From positions 1 to 64,000 of the forward strand of contig NZ_JALJVY010000010.1 of assembly GCF_024168485.1 (NCBI RefSeq): 64,000 nucleotides of DNA, read 5' to 3'. Each line of letters starts with the position of its first letter. Position 1 is the first letter of the stretch. Shown here one piece after another: positions 42,186-51,713 of the stretch. Source of the stretch: Sphingobium sp. OAS761 (GTDB taxonomy: Bacteria; Pseudomonadota; Alphaproteobacteria; Sphingomonadales; Sphingomonadaceae). The notes under the pieces are model-generated. The model ran no database searches, was not told the DNA's origin, and was given only the letters and a program-made list of their open reading frames with translations. The position numbers and the translations under genes were made by a program.

Positions 42186-43045
42186 GCGCGCTCGTCCCAC
42201 AGTCGCTCCACCATCGCGATGGCTTCATCGCCCGAGGAGAAGTCGACCGCGCGCGCGGGAACGTCGGCAACGAAGCGGGTCAGTGCGCGGAAGCCCGCTT
42301 CCCCCGCCGCCACATAGTTGGTGGACGCCTGCGTCAGGCGCATGAACACCTCGCCCTGCCCCACTGCTCGCTCTTCCGCCCGGTGGCCGAAGCGTGGAAA
42401 CAGCAGCAGGCGCGGCGTCGCGCCCTCATCCATGCGGGAGACGGCGCCGTCGCGCGGGATCATGTGGCGAATGTCGCCCTTCGCGGTGGCGCGCAGCAAC
42501 GGCCCCATACGCGCTTCACCCACTGCGTCGGCCACCACATCTATCGCGCCATTCTTCAGGCTGACGAGACGGGGAAAGGGCAGGATCGCGCCGCATTCGA
42601 GGTCGAGCAGGGCAAATTCGTCGCCCATCAGCCGCCAGCCGCGTTCTCCCAGCAAGGCGGCAAGGGTCGATTTGCCCGAACCGGATTCCCCGGTCATCAC
42701 GAGCGCGCGCCCGTCCTTTTCCACGCTGGAGGCATGGAGTAACAAATGACGGCGCCAGCCCAGCGCCATCTGGAGATTCATGCCCATTTCCGCCGCCAGC
42801 AAACCATGGGCCAGACTCATCGGCGCGGCGTCGGCCAGGCCATGGTCGCCGGTGATGAAGATCGAGGGCCGAACCCAGCGACGCAGCATATTGGTGGGCT
42901 GTAGCCGGACCGTGAAATCGGCGATCGCGCCCTCGACCCGCGGATAGGCGGCATAGAGATGCGCGATCTGTGCCAGCGGCGCGCGCCAGGCCGACCCGAT
43001 ACGGAAAGTCGCCGGGCCGATGCGCAGGGTCAGCGCGTGCCTCAT
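42182..43045 (-). CDS. HprK-related kinase A
   Basis: The 287-residue protein resembles the C-terminal catalytic part of HPr kinase/phosphorylase. HASSVEKDGRALVMTGESGS (about residues 104-123) leads into the P-loop GESGSGKST (119-127), then WRLMGDEFALLDLE with acidic residues equivalent to the catalytic Asp region. It lacks the HPr kinase N-terminal domain, and no ptsH-like substrate lies beside it, so HPr is unlikely to be the target. It overlaps the PqqD-like gene before it and the nucleotidyltransferase gene after it by ATGA, forming one operon. I recall this as the HprK_rel_A family of an uncharacterised system. Confidence 0.85.
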   Translation of the reverse strand: MRHALTLRIGPATFRIGSAWRAPLAQIAHLYAAYPRVEGAIADFTVRLQPTNMLRRWVRPSIFITGDHGLADAAPMSLAHGLLAAEMGMNLQMALGWRRHLLLHASSVEKDGRALVMTGESGSGKSTLAALLGERGWRLMGDEFALLDLECGAILPFPRLVSLKNGAIDVVADAVGEARMGPLLRATAKGDIRHMIPRDGAVSRMDEGATPRLLLFPRFGHRAEERAVGQGEVFMRLTQASTNYVAAGEAGFRALTRFVADVPARAVDFSSGDEAIAMVERLWDERA

Positions 43046-43350
43046 GCCGGACGGACGAGCCCAAGCGACGCCAGCGCATCGAGATGCGCCGCGATTTCGG
43101 CCTCTGCCGCGTCGCGCGGACCCAGATCATAGTCGCGCGCCAGGCAGTCGTGCAGGTCGCCTGCCGTCATGGCAACGCCATCTGCCATACAGGCCAGCAA
43201 TTCGGGCACCGGGCTGATCACCATGTGCGTCTGGCCGGAGGCGTGGTGATACAATAGCGTCAGATCCTCCAGCGTGCACGGCGTCACCCGGTCCGCTGGA
43301 TCGCGGCGGTAGGTCTTTTGCGCGTCCACTGTCCCGAACCCCTGCTGCAC
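43042..43350 (-). CDS. PqqD-like (RRE-type) protein of the HprK-related system
   Basis: The 102-residue protein has a PqqD-like core: an N-terminal beta part (VTPCTLEDLTLLYHHASGQT), HMVISPVPELLACMADG (about residues 42-58), AGDLHDCLARDYDLGP and AEIAAHLDALASLGLVRPA with the usual C-terminal helix. In ribosomal-peptide pathways PqqD domains hold the leader peptide for a modifying enzyme. The start is a GTG at 43350 or a second GTG 7 codons later. It lies directly before the kinase gene with an ATGA overlap. Confidence 0.8.
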   Translation of the reverse strand: MQQGFGTVDAQKTYRRDPADRVTPCTLEDLTLLYHHASGQTHMVISPVPELLACMADGVAMTAGDLHDCLARDYDLGPRDAAEAEIAAHLDALASLGLVRPA

Positions 43351-43423
43351 TCACCCCGCTCTATCGCAAAAGGCGTAGCCAAGTGCCTAACGCATCAGGA
43401 CAAGGCTGGCGACCCGGCGCGAA

Positions 43424-43858
43424 TCAGCGCGGCATCTGCAAGGAAGCGTAACAGGTGAAGCCGCTGGTACCGCGCTGCAGGCGGCGGATATAATTCAGAT
43501 AGGCCTGGTTCTGATCGTAGCTGGTGCCCGGCAGCGGGCGGCCGCGCAACGCCTGCTTCACCTGTTCGCCGGTGAAGGAACGTCCGGTTCCGGGAAAGGC
43601 CCCCGGGGTGCCCGCCGGCACCAGCTGTCCGCTGGGCGCGATATAATTGCCGGCATGCCCCTGGTCGGGCACCGGAATGGTGCAATTGAGTACGGAAGCA
43701 GCGGTATTGGCCAGAGCGGGACGAATCGACACGATGGCCGATGCGGCTGCGGCGCCACCCATCAGCAACTGCCTGCGGGAAGGCATTGCGATATCGTCCT
43801 CGCACGACTGGCCAGCAGAGGGCAGCGGGCCTTCCTGTCCGTCAATCGGTTCGTTCAT
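43424..43858 (-). CDS. Tat-exported small protein upstream of the HprK/PqqD cassette
   Basis: The 144-residue protein has a twin-arginine signal (MPSRRQLLMGGAAAASAIV, residues 25-43) after a 24-residue acidic extension, which could be lost if the ATG at 43786 is used. The mature part (from about residue 52) has two cysteines (SVLNCTIP and GFTCYASL) and is rich in Gly, Pro and Thr: YIAPSGQLVPAGTPGAFPG. It is not recognised. It is transcribed in the same direction, 73 bases before the PqqD-like gene. It is the obvious candidate substrate or partner of that cassette, which is only inference. Confidence 0.7.
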   Translation of the reverse strand: MNEPIDGQEGPLPSAGQSCEDDIAMPSRRQLLMGGAAAASAIVSIRPALANTAASVLNCTIPVPDQGHAGNYIAPSGQLVPAGTPGAFPGTGRSFTGEQVKQALRGRPLPGTSYDQNQAYLNYIRRLQRGTSGFTCYASLQMPR

Positions 43859-43958
43859 ATCCGTCCTATCCGCATTGGGCTCTTGCCAAAACGTAATGAT
43901 TGCACGCTATTAGAGCCAGACATCGCAGCAATTGCGCGACAAATCCAGCGCGGTAACC

Positions 43959-45218
43959 ATGAATCGACTAAGTGCGTCCCAGATTACAGCGTCGCTGGCC
44001 ATGCTGTTGCTGGGCACCGGCGGCGCATTGATGCTGGGCGCCGATCCGCTGATGATCGCCCTGCCCGTCCTCGCCGGACTGGTCGTTCTCGTCATCACGG
44101 CCGGTGACGGCGGGAGGCATGCGGCCGAACCCGACCTGCCGGTCGATCATCCCGACCTGATCGATCATCCCGATTTTGCCAGCTTGCTGGAAGGGGTGGC
44201 CGACCCTGTACTGCTGGTGGAAAAGGGCCGGATCGCACGCGCCAACCGCGCTGCGCAGCGGCTTTTGGGCGCGCATATCGAAGGCGAGGACGCACGCATC
44301 GCCATTCGCCATCCCGCTGCCGCCGAGCGGCTGGCCAGCCAGGCACCGCTGGCCGAGGCCGTGACGGTCGAACTGGTGGGACTGGGCGCCCGCGACCAGC
44401 GCTGGCAGATGCGGGTGGCGCCCGTGGGCACGGTGGCGTCGATGCGGCGGCTGGTCCATCTGGTCGATCACAGCGCCACCAATGCCGCCGAACGCATGCG
44501 CGTCGATTTCGTCGCCAACGCCAGTCACGAACTGCGCACGCCGCTGGCCGGCATATTGGGTTTCATTGAAACGCTGGGCGATCCCGAACTGGGCAAGGAC
44601 GGCGAGACGCGTAACCGGTTCCTCAAGATCATGGACGGGGAGGCGCGGCGGATGCAGCGCCTGATCGACGACCTCATATCCCTGTCCCGGATCGAGGCGG
44701 ACAAATATCGCGCACCCGACAGCGCTGTCGACGTATCGGAACTGGTCGCCGAAGTTGTCAGCATATTCCGCGCCAGCCATGGCGAGCGCGGACGCGACGT
44801 CGAAATGGAGATATTGCCGGGGCTGGCGCCGGTGCGGGGCGACCGAGCCCAACTGTCCCAGCTGCTCCACAACCTGATCGGCAATTCGATCAAATATGGT
44901 CGCCCGGGCACCGCCATCCGCGTGATGCTGAACGAAGGACCGAGCGGCATGACGAGGCTGGTCGTCGCCGACGAAGGCGAAGGCATCGGCCCGGACCACC
45001 TGCCCCGGCTGACCGAACGATTCTACCGCGTCGATTCGGGGCGAAGCCGCGCCATGGGCGGCACCGGCCTGGGCCTGGCCATCGTCAAGCATATCGTGGA
45101 GCGGCATCGCGGCCGCATGGACATTGCAAGCACGCTGGGCAAAGGGACCACCATCACCGTCCTGATGCCGCCTGCCGCCGACGACGGTGTCGCAGCAGGC
45201 GCTTCAGCCGCCATATGA
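43959..45218 (+). CDS. phoR: Phosphate regulon sensor histidine kinase
   Basis: The 419-residue membrane kinase senses phosphate status through the Pst/PhoU complex and phosphorylates PhoB. It has two N-terminal helices (about residues 8-45), a short PAS-like region (LLEGVADPVLLVEKGRIARANRAAQR), the dimerisation helix with FVANASHELRTPLAGILGF (phospho-accepting His) and the HATPase domain: HNLIGNSIKYG (N box), VADEGEGIG, FYRVDSGRSRAMGGTGLGLAI (F and G2 boxes). The start ATG at 43959 is chosen over an upstream codon. It heads the pst locus, with Pho boxes between it and pstS. Confidence 0.93.
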   Translation: MNRLSASQITASLAMLLLGTGGALMLGADPLMIALPVLAGLVVLVITAGDGGRHAAEPDLPVDHPDLIDHPDFASLLEGVADPVLLVEKGRIARANRAAQRLLGAHIEGEDARIAIRHPAAAERLASQAPLAEAVTVELVGLGARDQRWQMRVAPVGTVASMRRLVHLVDHSATNAAERMRVDFVANASHELRTPLAGILGFIETLGDPELGKDGETRNRFLKIMDGEARRMQRLIDDLISLSRIEADKYRAPDSAVDVSELVAEVVSIFRASHGERGRDVEMEILPGLAPVRGDRAQLSQLLHNLIGNSIKYGRPGTAIRVMLNEGPSGMTRLVVADEGEGIGPDHLPRLTERFYRVDSGRSRAMGGTGLGLAIVKHIVERHRGRMDIASTLGKGTTITVLMPPAADDGVAAGASAAI

Positions 45219-45246
45219 CCAGGCCTCCGGACTTTTTCCTGGCCTA

Positions 45247-45279
45247 TGTCATCAAAGTGAAACGCGACTGTCACAAATG
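45247..45279 (+). promoter_or_regulatory. Pho box upstream of pstS
   Basis: Three 11-bp units, TGTCATCAAAG (45247-45257), TGAAACGCGAC (45258-45268) and TGTCACAAATG (45269-45279), put TGTCA-type half-sites at 11-bp phase as in PhoB-bound promoters. They lie 80-115 bases before the pstS start. Autoregulation of the operon by PhoB is expected from the known pst system. Confidence 0.7.
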
Positions 45280-45360
45280 CGCGACGAACCGCGACTAGGC
45301 CGCACATCCATGAGGGCGGCGACTGCATGCGATCGCGGCTTTAGCTGATTGGAGGTTTCC

Positions 45361-46416
45361 GTGAAAAAGATCGCCCTGCTCGCCATGACAGCCGCGAGTG
45401 TCTTCAGCCTTGCCGCGTGCGGCGACCAGTCCGGCGGCGGCGCCGGCGGCACGCGCGACCAGATCCGCGCGGTGGGATCCTCGACCGTCTATCCCTTCGC
45501 GACCGCGATCGCCGAAATGTTCGTGCAGGGCAATCCCGGCATGAAGTCGCCGATCATCGAATCGACCGGCACCGGTGGCGGCATGAAGCTGTTCTGTGCA
45601 GGCGTCGGCGCTCAGCACCCCGATATCGAGGATGCATCGCGCCGCATGAAGAAGTCGGAATTCGACCAGTGTCAGGCGAATGGCGTCAAGGACATCATCG
45701 AAATCCAGGTGGGTGTCGACGGTCTGGCGTTCGCTGAATCGAAGAAGGGCCCCGGCCTGAAGCTCACCCCCAAGATCGTCTATGAGGCGCTGGCCGCCAA
45801 TCCCTATGGCAAGGGCCCCAACAAGGCCCAGACCTGGAAAGATGTGGATCCCAGCCTGCCGGCGATCCCGATTTCGGTCTTCGGTCCGCCCTCGACCAGC
45901 GGTACCCGCGATTCGCTTGCCGAACTCATCCTGGAAAATGGTTGCCAGACCGACGAGTCGATGAAGGCGCTCAAGGAAAAGAACGAGGACGAATACAAGG
46001 CGACCTGCACCCGCATCCGCGAGGACGGCAAATATGTCGATTCGGGCGAGAATGACAATCTGATCGTCCAGAAGCTGGGCGCCAACCCCAACGCGGTCGG
46101 CGTCTTCGGCTTCAGCTTCCTCGAGGAAAACAAGGACACGTTGCAGGATGTCCCCATCAACGGCATCCAGGCGACCTATGAAACCGTGTCGACCGGTCAG
46201 TATCCCGGCGCCCGCCCCCTCTACATCTACGTCAAGAAGGCGCACATGACGGCGGTGCCGGGTCTTCAGGCCTATCTCGACACCTTCGCCGCCAACTGGG
46301 GACCGGACGGCGCGCTGACCAAGCGCGGCATGGTCGCGTCGCCCGACGAGGTGCGCAAGGCCAGCGGCGAAACGATCAAGTCGCTGACCGTGCTCGACGG
46401 CTCGGTCCTCAAATAA
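45361..46416 (+). CDS. pstS: Phosphate-binding lipoprotein PstS
   Basis: PstS captures phosphate in the periplasm for the PstCAB transporter. The 351-residue precursor has a lipoprotein signal ending in the lipobox SLAAC (about residue 20), then GSSTVYPFATAIAEMF (phosphate contacts), STGTGGGMKLFCAG and PSTSGTRDSLAELIL, the usual binding loops. Start: GTG at 45361 with GGAGG five bases before it. It is the first gene after the Pho box and is followed by pstC. Confidence 0.95.
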   Translation: MKKIALLAMTAASVFSLAACGDQSGGGAGGTRDQIRAVGSSTVYPFATAIAEMFVQGNPGMKSPIIESTGTGGGMKLFCAGVGAQHPDIEDASRRMKKSEFDQCQANGVKDIIEIQVGVDGLAFAESKKGPGLKLTPKIVYEALAANPYGKGPNKAQTWKDVDPSLPAIPISVFGPPSTSGTRDSLAELILENGCQTDESMKALKEKNEDEYKATCTRIREDGKYVDSGENDNLIVQKLGANPNAVGVFGFSFLEENKDTLQDVPINGIQATYETVSTGQYPGARPLYIYVKKAHMTAVPGLQAYLDTFAANWGPDGALTKRGMVASPDEVRKASGETIKSLTVLDGSVLK

Positions 46417-46426
46417 GCGAGAGACA

Positions 46427-47821
46427 ATGACCGGACCTGCCATCTTCCTGCTGCTCGCGGGCCTGGGCGCGATCGCCTGGGTCAGTGCCCGGGCGCGCGC
46501 CATGCGGCTTCAGACCGTCGCGCGCGCCACCGGGCGGCGCGATGCCGTCCACTCGCTGCCTGCCTATCACGGCTGGTATGTGGCGTTGTGGACGTTGATA
46601 CCGGCCGGTATCTTCCTGGCCGTGTGGGCCAATATATCGCCCGGCCTCGTCACGCAGGCGGTATTGGCGGATCCGGCCGCGCAGGCCCTGCCCGCCGACG
46701 GCTTCGTCCGTTCCGCCATATTGGGAGAGGCGCGGTCGATCGCCGCCGGGTTGCAGTCGGGCGCCTTCAATCCGGCGTCGCAGGCGCTGGTCGAACCCTA
46801 TCGCGCGGCCATGACGGAATATGGCGTCATCGGCGCGGTGCTGGCGCTGGTCCTCGCATTTGCCGGCGGTGCCTATGCCTTCACCCGCGTGCGTCCCGAC
46901 TTTCGGGCGCGCACTCGGGTCGAACGGCTGGTCATGGCGACGCTGCTGGTCGCATCGCTGCTGGCGATCGTCACGACAGTGGGCATCGTCGCGTCGCTGC
47001 TGTGGGAAAGTTTCCGCTTCTTTTCGATGGTGAACCCCATCGACTTCCTCTTCGGGCTGAAATGGAGCCCGCAATCGGCCGCCATGGGTTATGGCAACGA
47101 CGATGCCTTCGGCGCCGTCCCGCTGTTCTGGGGCACCATCTTCATCGGTGCGATCATCGCCATGATCGTGGCCATTCCGCTCGGCCTGATGAGCGCGGTC
47201 TATCTGACCCAATATGCCAGCCCGGCCGTGCGCCGCTGGATGAAGCCGATCCTTGAGGTGCTGGCTGGCGTGCCCACCGTCGTCTACGGCTATTTCGCGG
47301 CGCTGACGGTGGCACCGGCGCTGCGCGATCTGGCCGTAGCCGTCGGCATCCACGGCGCCTCTTCGGAAAGCGCGCTGGCCGCAGGGCTCGTCATGGGGGT
47401 GATGATCATCCCGTTCGTGTCCTCCATGGCCGACGACAGCATCGCAGCCGTGCCGCAGTCGATGCGCGACGGCAGCCTGGCGATGGGCGCGACCACCAGC
47501 GAGACGATCACCCGCGTGCTCATCCCCGCCGCCCTGCCCGGCGTCGTGGGCGGCGTGCTGCTGGCCGTCAGCCGAGCCATCGGCGAAACGATGATCGTGG
47601 TGATGGCGGCAGGCCTTGCCGCGAACCTGACGCTCAATCCCTTTGCCAGCGTGACCACGGTGACGACCCAGATCGTCCAGTTGCTGACCGGCGACCAGGA
47701 ATTTGACAGCGCCAAGACGCTGGCTGCCTTCGCGCTGGGGCTGGTGCTGTTCATCGTCACCCTGCTGCTCAACATCGTGGCCCTGCGGGTCGTGAAGAAA
47801 TATCGCGAGGCTTACGAATAA
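46427..47821 (+). CDS. pstC: Phosphate ABC transporter permease PstC
   Basis: The 464-residue protein is the long alphaproteobacterial form of PstC, with extra N-terminal helices and a periplasmic region (about residues 1-175) before the six-helix core. [20 protein letters not shown] and the EAA loop ([20 protein letters not shown]) identify a binding-protein-dependent permease. It pairs with PstA and PstB. The start is ten bases after pstS, and the stop overlaps the pstA start (TAATG). Confidence 0.94.
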   Translation: MTGPAIFLLLAGLGAIAWVSARARAMRLQTVARATGRRDAVHSLPAYHGWYVALWTLIPAGIFLAVWANISPGLVTQAVLADPAAQALPADGFVRSAILGEARSIAAGLQSGAFNPASQALVEPYRAAMTEYGVIGAVLALVLAFAGGAYAFTRVRPDFRARTRVERLVMATLLVASLLAIVTTVGIVASLLWESFRFFSMVNPIDFLFGLKWSPQSAAMGYGNDDAFGAVPLFWGTIFIGAIIAMIVAIPLGLMSAVYLTQYASPAVRRWMKPILEVLAGVPTVVYGYFAALTVAPALRDLAVAVGIHGASSESALAAGLVMGVMIIPFVSSMADDSIAAVPQSMRDGSLAMGATTSETITRVLIPAALPGVVGGVLLAVSRAIGETMIVVMAAGLAANLTLNPFASVTTVTTQIVQLLTGDQEFDSAKTLAAFALGLVLFIVTLLLNIVALRVVKKYREAYE

Positions 47822-49068
47822 TGAGTGCCGCAGAACGTCTGCCGACCGACTGGAAATCGCACGCGATGCGCCGCCGCATCGCCCGGCGCTATGCCGCCGA
47901 ACGCCGCTTCCGCCTGCTCGGCCTGAGCGCGGTGGTGCTTTCCGCAGCCTTTCTCGCCTTCCTTCTGGTGACGATGATGGGCAATGGCCTGCGCGGTTTC
48001 ACCCGCACGGAAATCGCACTGCGGATCGATTTCCCCGCGTCGCCGATGTTGCTCGATCCGAACGCTATCACCGATGCGGCGCTGGCCAACGCCAACCTGC
48101 CGATGGTGACGAACGAAGCCGCCAGGAAGGCGCTGGGCGCCGATGGCGACGCGCTGCTGTCGCCCACCGCCTGGGTTACCGTTCGCGATGCGATCAAGGC
48201 CGACCCCACCATTTTGAACCGCGCCGAGACGGTGCAGGTTCCCGCTTCGACCGGAATCGATCTGGCCGCAAAGAGCGAGGGATCGCCCGAGGCCGAGGCC
48301 GCCGTCGAGCGACTGGACCGCGCCGGTATCCTCACGACCGGTTTCAACTGGAATTTCCTGTGGTCCAGCGACGGAACCGATCCGACCCAGGTCGGCATAT
48401 GGGGGGCGTTCAAGGGTTCCCTCCTGACGATGCTGGTGACTCTGCTGCTCAGCTTCCCGGTCGGTGTGGCCACGGCGCTCTATCTGGAAGAATATGCTCC
48501 CAAGACATGGTGGACCGATATCATAGAGGTATCGATCAACAATCTGGCGGCCGTTCCGTCCATCATCTTCGGCCTTCTCGGCCTGTCGATCTTCCTCAAC
48601 TTCCTGCACCTGCCGCGGTCGGCCGCGCTGGTCGGCGGCCTGACGCTGGCGCTGATGACCATGCCGGTGATCGTCATCGCGGGCCGCAACGCCATCAAGT
48701 CGGTACCGCCCAGCATTCGCGATGCTGCGCTCGGCATCGGCGCCAGCCCGGTGCAGGTGGTGTTCCAGCACGTGCTGCCGCTCGCCCTGCCGGGCATATT
48801 GACCGGTACCATCATCGGCATGGCGCGCGCGCTCGGCGAAACGGCGCCGCTGCTGATGATCGGGATGCGCGCCTTCATCGCGACGCCGCCGGAAGGGATC
48901 ACCGACCCGGCTACTGTGCTGCCGGTGCAGATTTTCCTATGGTCCGACGAAGTCTCGAAAGGCTTCGTCGAAAAGACATCGGCGGCGATCATCGTTCTGC
49001 TGGTCTTCCTGCTGACCATGAACGGCCTCGCCATCTACCTGCGCAACAAATTCGAGAGACGGTGGTAA
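47821..49068 (+). CDS. pstA: Phosphate ABC transporter permease PstA
   Basis: The 415-residue protein has the long N-terminal periplasmic insert (DUF3333-like, about residues 60-170) seen in alphaproteobacterial PstA, between the first helix and the permease core. The core has [15 protein letters not shown] and the EAA loop ([20 protein letters not shown]), with [15 protein letters not shown] afterwards. It starts on the last base of pstC and ends six bases before pstB. Confidence 0.94.
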   Translation: MSAAERLPTDWKSHAMRRRIARRYAAERRFRLLGLSAVVLSAAFLAFLLVTMMGNGLRGFTRTEIALRIDFPASPMLLDPNAITDAALANANLPMVTNEAARKALGADGDALLSPTAWVTVRDAIKADPTILNRAETVQVPASTGIDLAAKSEGSPEAEAAVERLDRAGILTTGFNWNFLWSSDGTDPTQVGIWGAFKGSLLTMLVTLLLSFPVGVATALYLEEYAPKTWWTDIIEVSINNLAAVPSIIFGLLGLSIFLNFLHLPRSAALVGGLTLALMTMPVIVIAGRNAIKSVPPSIRDAALGIGASPVQVVFQHVLPLALPGILTGTIIGMARALGETAPLLMIGMRAFIATPPEGITDPATVLPVQIFLWSDEVSKGFVEKTSAAIIVLLVFLLTMNGLAIYLRNKFERRW

Positions 49069-49073
49069 CCGAC

Positions 49074-49862
49074 ATGACCGAAGAACAGCAAAGCCTTGCC
49101 CCCGCCAACCCGAAGATGACCGCGCGCGACGTCAAGGTCTTCTACGGGCCGAAGGAAGCGATCAAGGGCGTGTCCATCGACGTCGCCATGGACAATGTCA
49201 CCGCCTTCATCGGCCCTTCGGGCTGCGGCAAGTCGACCTTCTTGCGAACGCTCAACCGCATGAACGACACGGTCGCATCGGCACGGGTCGAAGGGACGAT
49301 CACGCTGGACGGCGAGGACATCTATGCCCCGTCCATGGACGTGGTGCAGTTGCGGGCCCGTGTCGGCATGGTGTTCCAGAAACCCAATCCCTTCCCCAAG
49401 TCGATCTACGAGAATATCGCCTATGGGCCACGGATCCACGGCCTGGCCGCGTCCAAAGCCGACATGGATGTCATTGTCGAAAAATCGCTGCGGCGCGCGG
49501 GCCTGTGGGAAGAGGTCAAGGACCGGCTCCAGGACAGCGGAACGGCACTGTCGGGCGGACAGCAGCAGCGCCTGTGCATCGGCCGCGCCATCGCCGTCGA
49601 GCCCGAGGTGATATTGATGGATGAGCCCTGTTCGGCGCTCGACCCCATAGCCACGGCGAAGATCGAGGAACTGATCCACGAACTGCGCGGGCGTTATGCG
49701 ATCGTGATCGTCACGCACAATATGCAGCAGGCCGCGCGCGTATCGCAGCGCACCGCCTTTTTCCATCTGGGCGACCTGGTCGAATATGGCGTGACGTCCG
49801 ACATCTTCACCAATCCGCGCCAGGAGCGGACCAAGGACTATATCACGGGTCGCTACGGCTGA
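49074..49862 (+). CDS. pstB: Phosphate ABC transporter ATP-binding protein PstB
   Basis: The 262-residue ATPase drives PstCA. Visible motifs are Walker [10 protein letters not shown] (about residue 45), the Q-loop in [19 protein letters not shown], the signature LSGGQQQR, Walker [14 protein letters not shown] and the switch histidine in [10 protein letters not shown]. The usual PstB length is 250-260. Start: ATG 49074, six bases after the pstA stop. It is co-transcribed with phoU and phoB. Confidence 0.96.
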   Translation: MTEEQQSLAPANPKMTARDVKVFYGPKEAIKGVSIDVAMDNVTAFIGPSGCGKSTFLRTLNRMNDTVASARVEGTITLDGEDIYAPSMDVVQLRARVGMVFQKPNPFPKSIYENIAYGPRIHGLAASKADMDVIVEKSLRRAGLWEEVKDRLQDSGTALSGGQQQRLCIGRAIAVEPEVILMDEPCSALDPIATAKIEELIHELRGRYAIVIVTHNMQQAARVSQRTAFFHLGDLVEYGVTSDIFTNPRQERTKDYITGRYG

Positions 49863-49885
49863 TCCGGCGCGGAGAGAGACGAGAC

Positions 49886-50581
49886 ATGGCAGAACATACG
49901 ATCAAGGCGTTCGACGACGAAATGGACCGGCTGCGCGGCCTGATCGCCGAAATGGGCGGACGGGCCGAAGCGGCGATCGAGAGCGCGATGCTGGCCCTGC
50001 AACGCCACGACCGGAACCTGGCGGCGCAGGTCGTCGCCGACGACCGGAAGATCGACGCGATCGAGGCCGAGGTCGAGAAACTGGCTATCGAGATCATCGC
50101 CTTGCGCGCGCCGATGGCCAACGACCTGCGCGACGTGATCGCTGCGCTCAAGATCGTGAGCGTGGTCGAACGAATCGGCGATTATGCGAAAAACATCGCC
50201 AAGCGCGTGCCGTCGATCGCCACCAACAGCCGGACGATGGAGCCCATATCCCTTCTGCCGTCCATGGGGCAGGTGGCGTCGGAAATGGTGCACGATGCAC
50301 TCAATGCCTTTTCGGCCCGCGATGCGGAACTGGCGCTGGCAGTGATTGATCGCGACACTGTGGTCGACGATTTCTACAACAGCGTGTTCCGGACACTCGT
50401 CACCTTCATGGTCGAAAATCCCAAGACAATCAGCGAATGCGCGCACCTTTTGTTCATTGCGAAGAATATCGAGCGTATCGGGGACCATGCGACCAATGTC
50501 GCGGAGATGGTATATTACGCCGCGACCGGCCAGACCCTGCCCGACCGCGACCCCAGCACCACCCCCGCGACGGAGGATTGA
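49886..50581 (+). CDS. phoU: Phosphate signalling protein PhoU
   Basis: The 231-residue all-helical protein mediates between Pst and PhoR and prevents phosphate over-uptake. It has two PhoU repeats, each with the metal-cluster motif E/D-x-x-x-D: VVADDRKIDAIEAEVEK and VIDRDTVVDDFYNSVF (about residues 50-66 and 153-168). IALRAPMANDLRDVIAALKI and LFIAKNIERIGDHATNVAEM are family signatures. It lies between pstB and phoB. Confidence 0.95.
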   Translation: MAEHTIKAFDDEMDRLRGLIAEMGGRAEAAIESAMLALQRHDRNLAAQVVADDRKIDAIEAEVEKLAIEIIALRAPMANDLRDVIAALKIVSVVERIGDYAKNIAKRVPSIATNSRTMEPISLLPSMGQVASEMVHDALNAFSARDAELALAVIDRDTVVDDFYNSVFRTLVTFMVENPKTISECAHLLFIAKNIERIGDHATNVAEMVYYAATGQTLPDRDPSTTPATED

Positions 50582-50583
50582 AC

Positions 50584-51285
50584 ATGGCACGGGCCAAGAT
50601 GCTGCTGGTGGAGGATGACGCCGCGCTCGCGGAACTGCTGATCTGGCATTTCAAGCGCGAGGATTTCGAGGTCGCGCACACGGTCGATGGTGAGGAAGCG
50701 CTGCTGATGGCGCAGGAAAATGTGCCCGACATCGTGCTGCTCGACTGGATGGTCGAAAGCCTGTCCGGTATCGAGGTATGCCGGCGCCTTCGCCGGATGA
50801 CCGGCACCGCCAACGTGCCGATCATCATGCTGACCGCGCGCGGCGAGGAGGAGGACCGCGTGCGCGGCCTGGAAACCGGTGCCGACGATTATGTGACCAA
50901 GCCTTTTTCTCCCCGAGAACTGGTGGCGCGCGTCGGCGCGGTGCTGCGGCGCGTGCGGCCGGCGCTGGCCGGCGAGACGCTGACCTTCGCCGATGTCGAG
51001 ATGGACACGGTCGGCCACAAGGTACGGCGCGGGGGACAGGTCATTCCGCTTGGCCCCACGGAGTTCCGTCTGCTCAAGCATTTTCTGGAGCATCCCGGCT
51101 GGGTTTTTTCGCGCGAGCGGCTGCTCGACAGCGTGTGGGGCCAGGACAGCGACATCGAACTGCGCACGGTGGATGTGCACATCCGTCGCCTGCGCAAGGC
51201 GATCAACGCCGACGGGCAATATCAGGACATCATCCGCACGGTCCGCTCCGCCGGCTATGCCCTCGACACTGACGGCGTGGCCTGA
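50584..51285 (+). CDS. phoB: Phosphate regulon response regulator PhoB
   Basis: The 233-residue OmpR-type regulator has a receiver domain with the acidic pair EDD (residues 10-12), the phospho-acceptor aspartate in IVLLDWMVE (about residue 54) and the lysine in VTKPFSPRE, followed by a winged-helix DNA-binding domain (about residues 130-228; LGPTEFRLLKHFLEHPG, RTVDVHIRRLRKAI). Once phosphorylated by PhoR it binds Pho boxes such as those before pstS. The start is two bases after the phoU stop. Confidence 0.95.
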   Translation: MARAKMLLVEDDAALAELLIWHFKREDFEVAHTVDGEEALLMAQENVPDIVLLDWMVESLSGIEVCRRLRRMTGTANVPIIMLTARGEEEDRVRGLETGADDYVTKPFSPRELVARVGAVLRRVRPALAGETLTFADVEMDTVGHKVRRGGQVIPLGPTEFRLLKHFLEHPGWVFSRERLLDSVWGQDSDIELRTVDVHIRRLRKAINADGQYQDIIRTVRSAGYALDTDGVA

Positions 51286-51297
51286 CCGAGCGGGGGG

Positions 51298-51666
51298 TCA
51301 GTGCAGGCGGGGAGCCGGCAGGCGCTTGACCGGCGCGCTCCCCAGCAGCCAGCGATAGACCGGCCCGATCACCGGCGCACGCTTGAGCGCCGCGCGGCGC
51401 ACCGCGGCTTCCAGACCCGGCAGATGGAGGCCATAGGCGCGTCCCTCCGGCGAACGGCTGATCTGCTTGAGCACGCTGGTCTTGGTTTTCCCTTCACCCA
51501 TCCGGCGAAGGTAGAAAGCAAGCCCTTCCTCCTCGGGCAATCGGCCGAGCAGGGTGACATAAGCCCAGCGCACGAATAATTCCCCATCCGTGCGCATCAA
51601 TTGCTGTGCCGACTGCGCCGGACGCGTTGCAACGAAAATATCAATCTCGGAATGCCGACTCGCCAT
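51298..51666 (-). CDS. DUF4214-like small protein
   Basis: The 122-residue protein carries one DUF4214-type helical repeat (FVRWAYVTLLGRLPEEEGLAFYLRRMGEGKTK and the following KQISRSPEGRAYG). Such modules accompany glycosyltransferases or surface proteins, but this one is alone. No signal peptide is seen. The start MASRHSEIDIF at 51666 is taken. It converges with phoB and is downstream of def on the minus strand. Confidence 0.6.
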   Translation of the reverse strand: MASRHSEIDIFVATRPAQSAQQLMRTDGELFVRWAYVTLLGRLPEEEGLAFYLRRMGEGKTKTSVLKQISRSPEGRAYGLHLPGLEAAVRRAALKRAPVIGPVYRWLLGSAPVKRLPAPRLH

Positions 51667-51713
51667 GGCCACGCCCTCCCGAGTCGAAGAGCGTAGACCG
51701 TTACACGATCGAC

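Noticed and set aside
43366-43405. tRNA-like string GGCGTAGCCAAGTGCCTAACG between the Tat-protein and PqqD-like genes
   Set aside because: It resembles a tRNA 5' part, but no anticodon stem, T arm or acceptor partner can be found around it.
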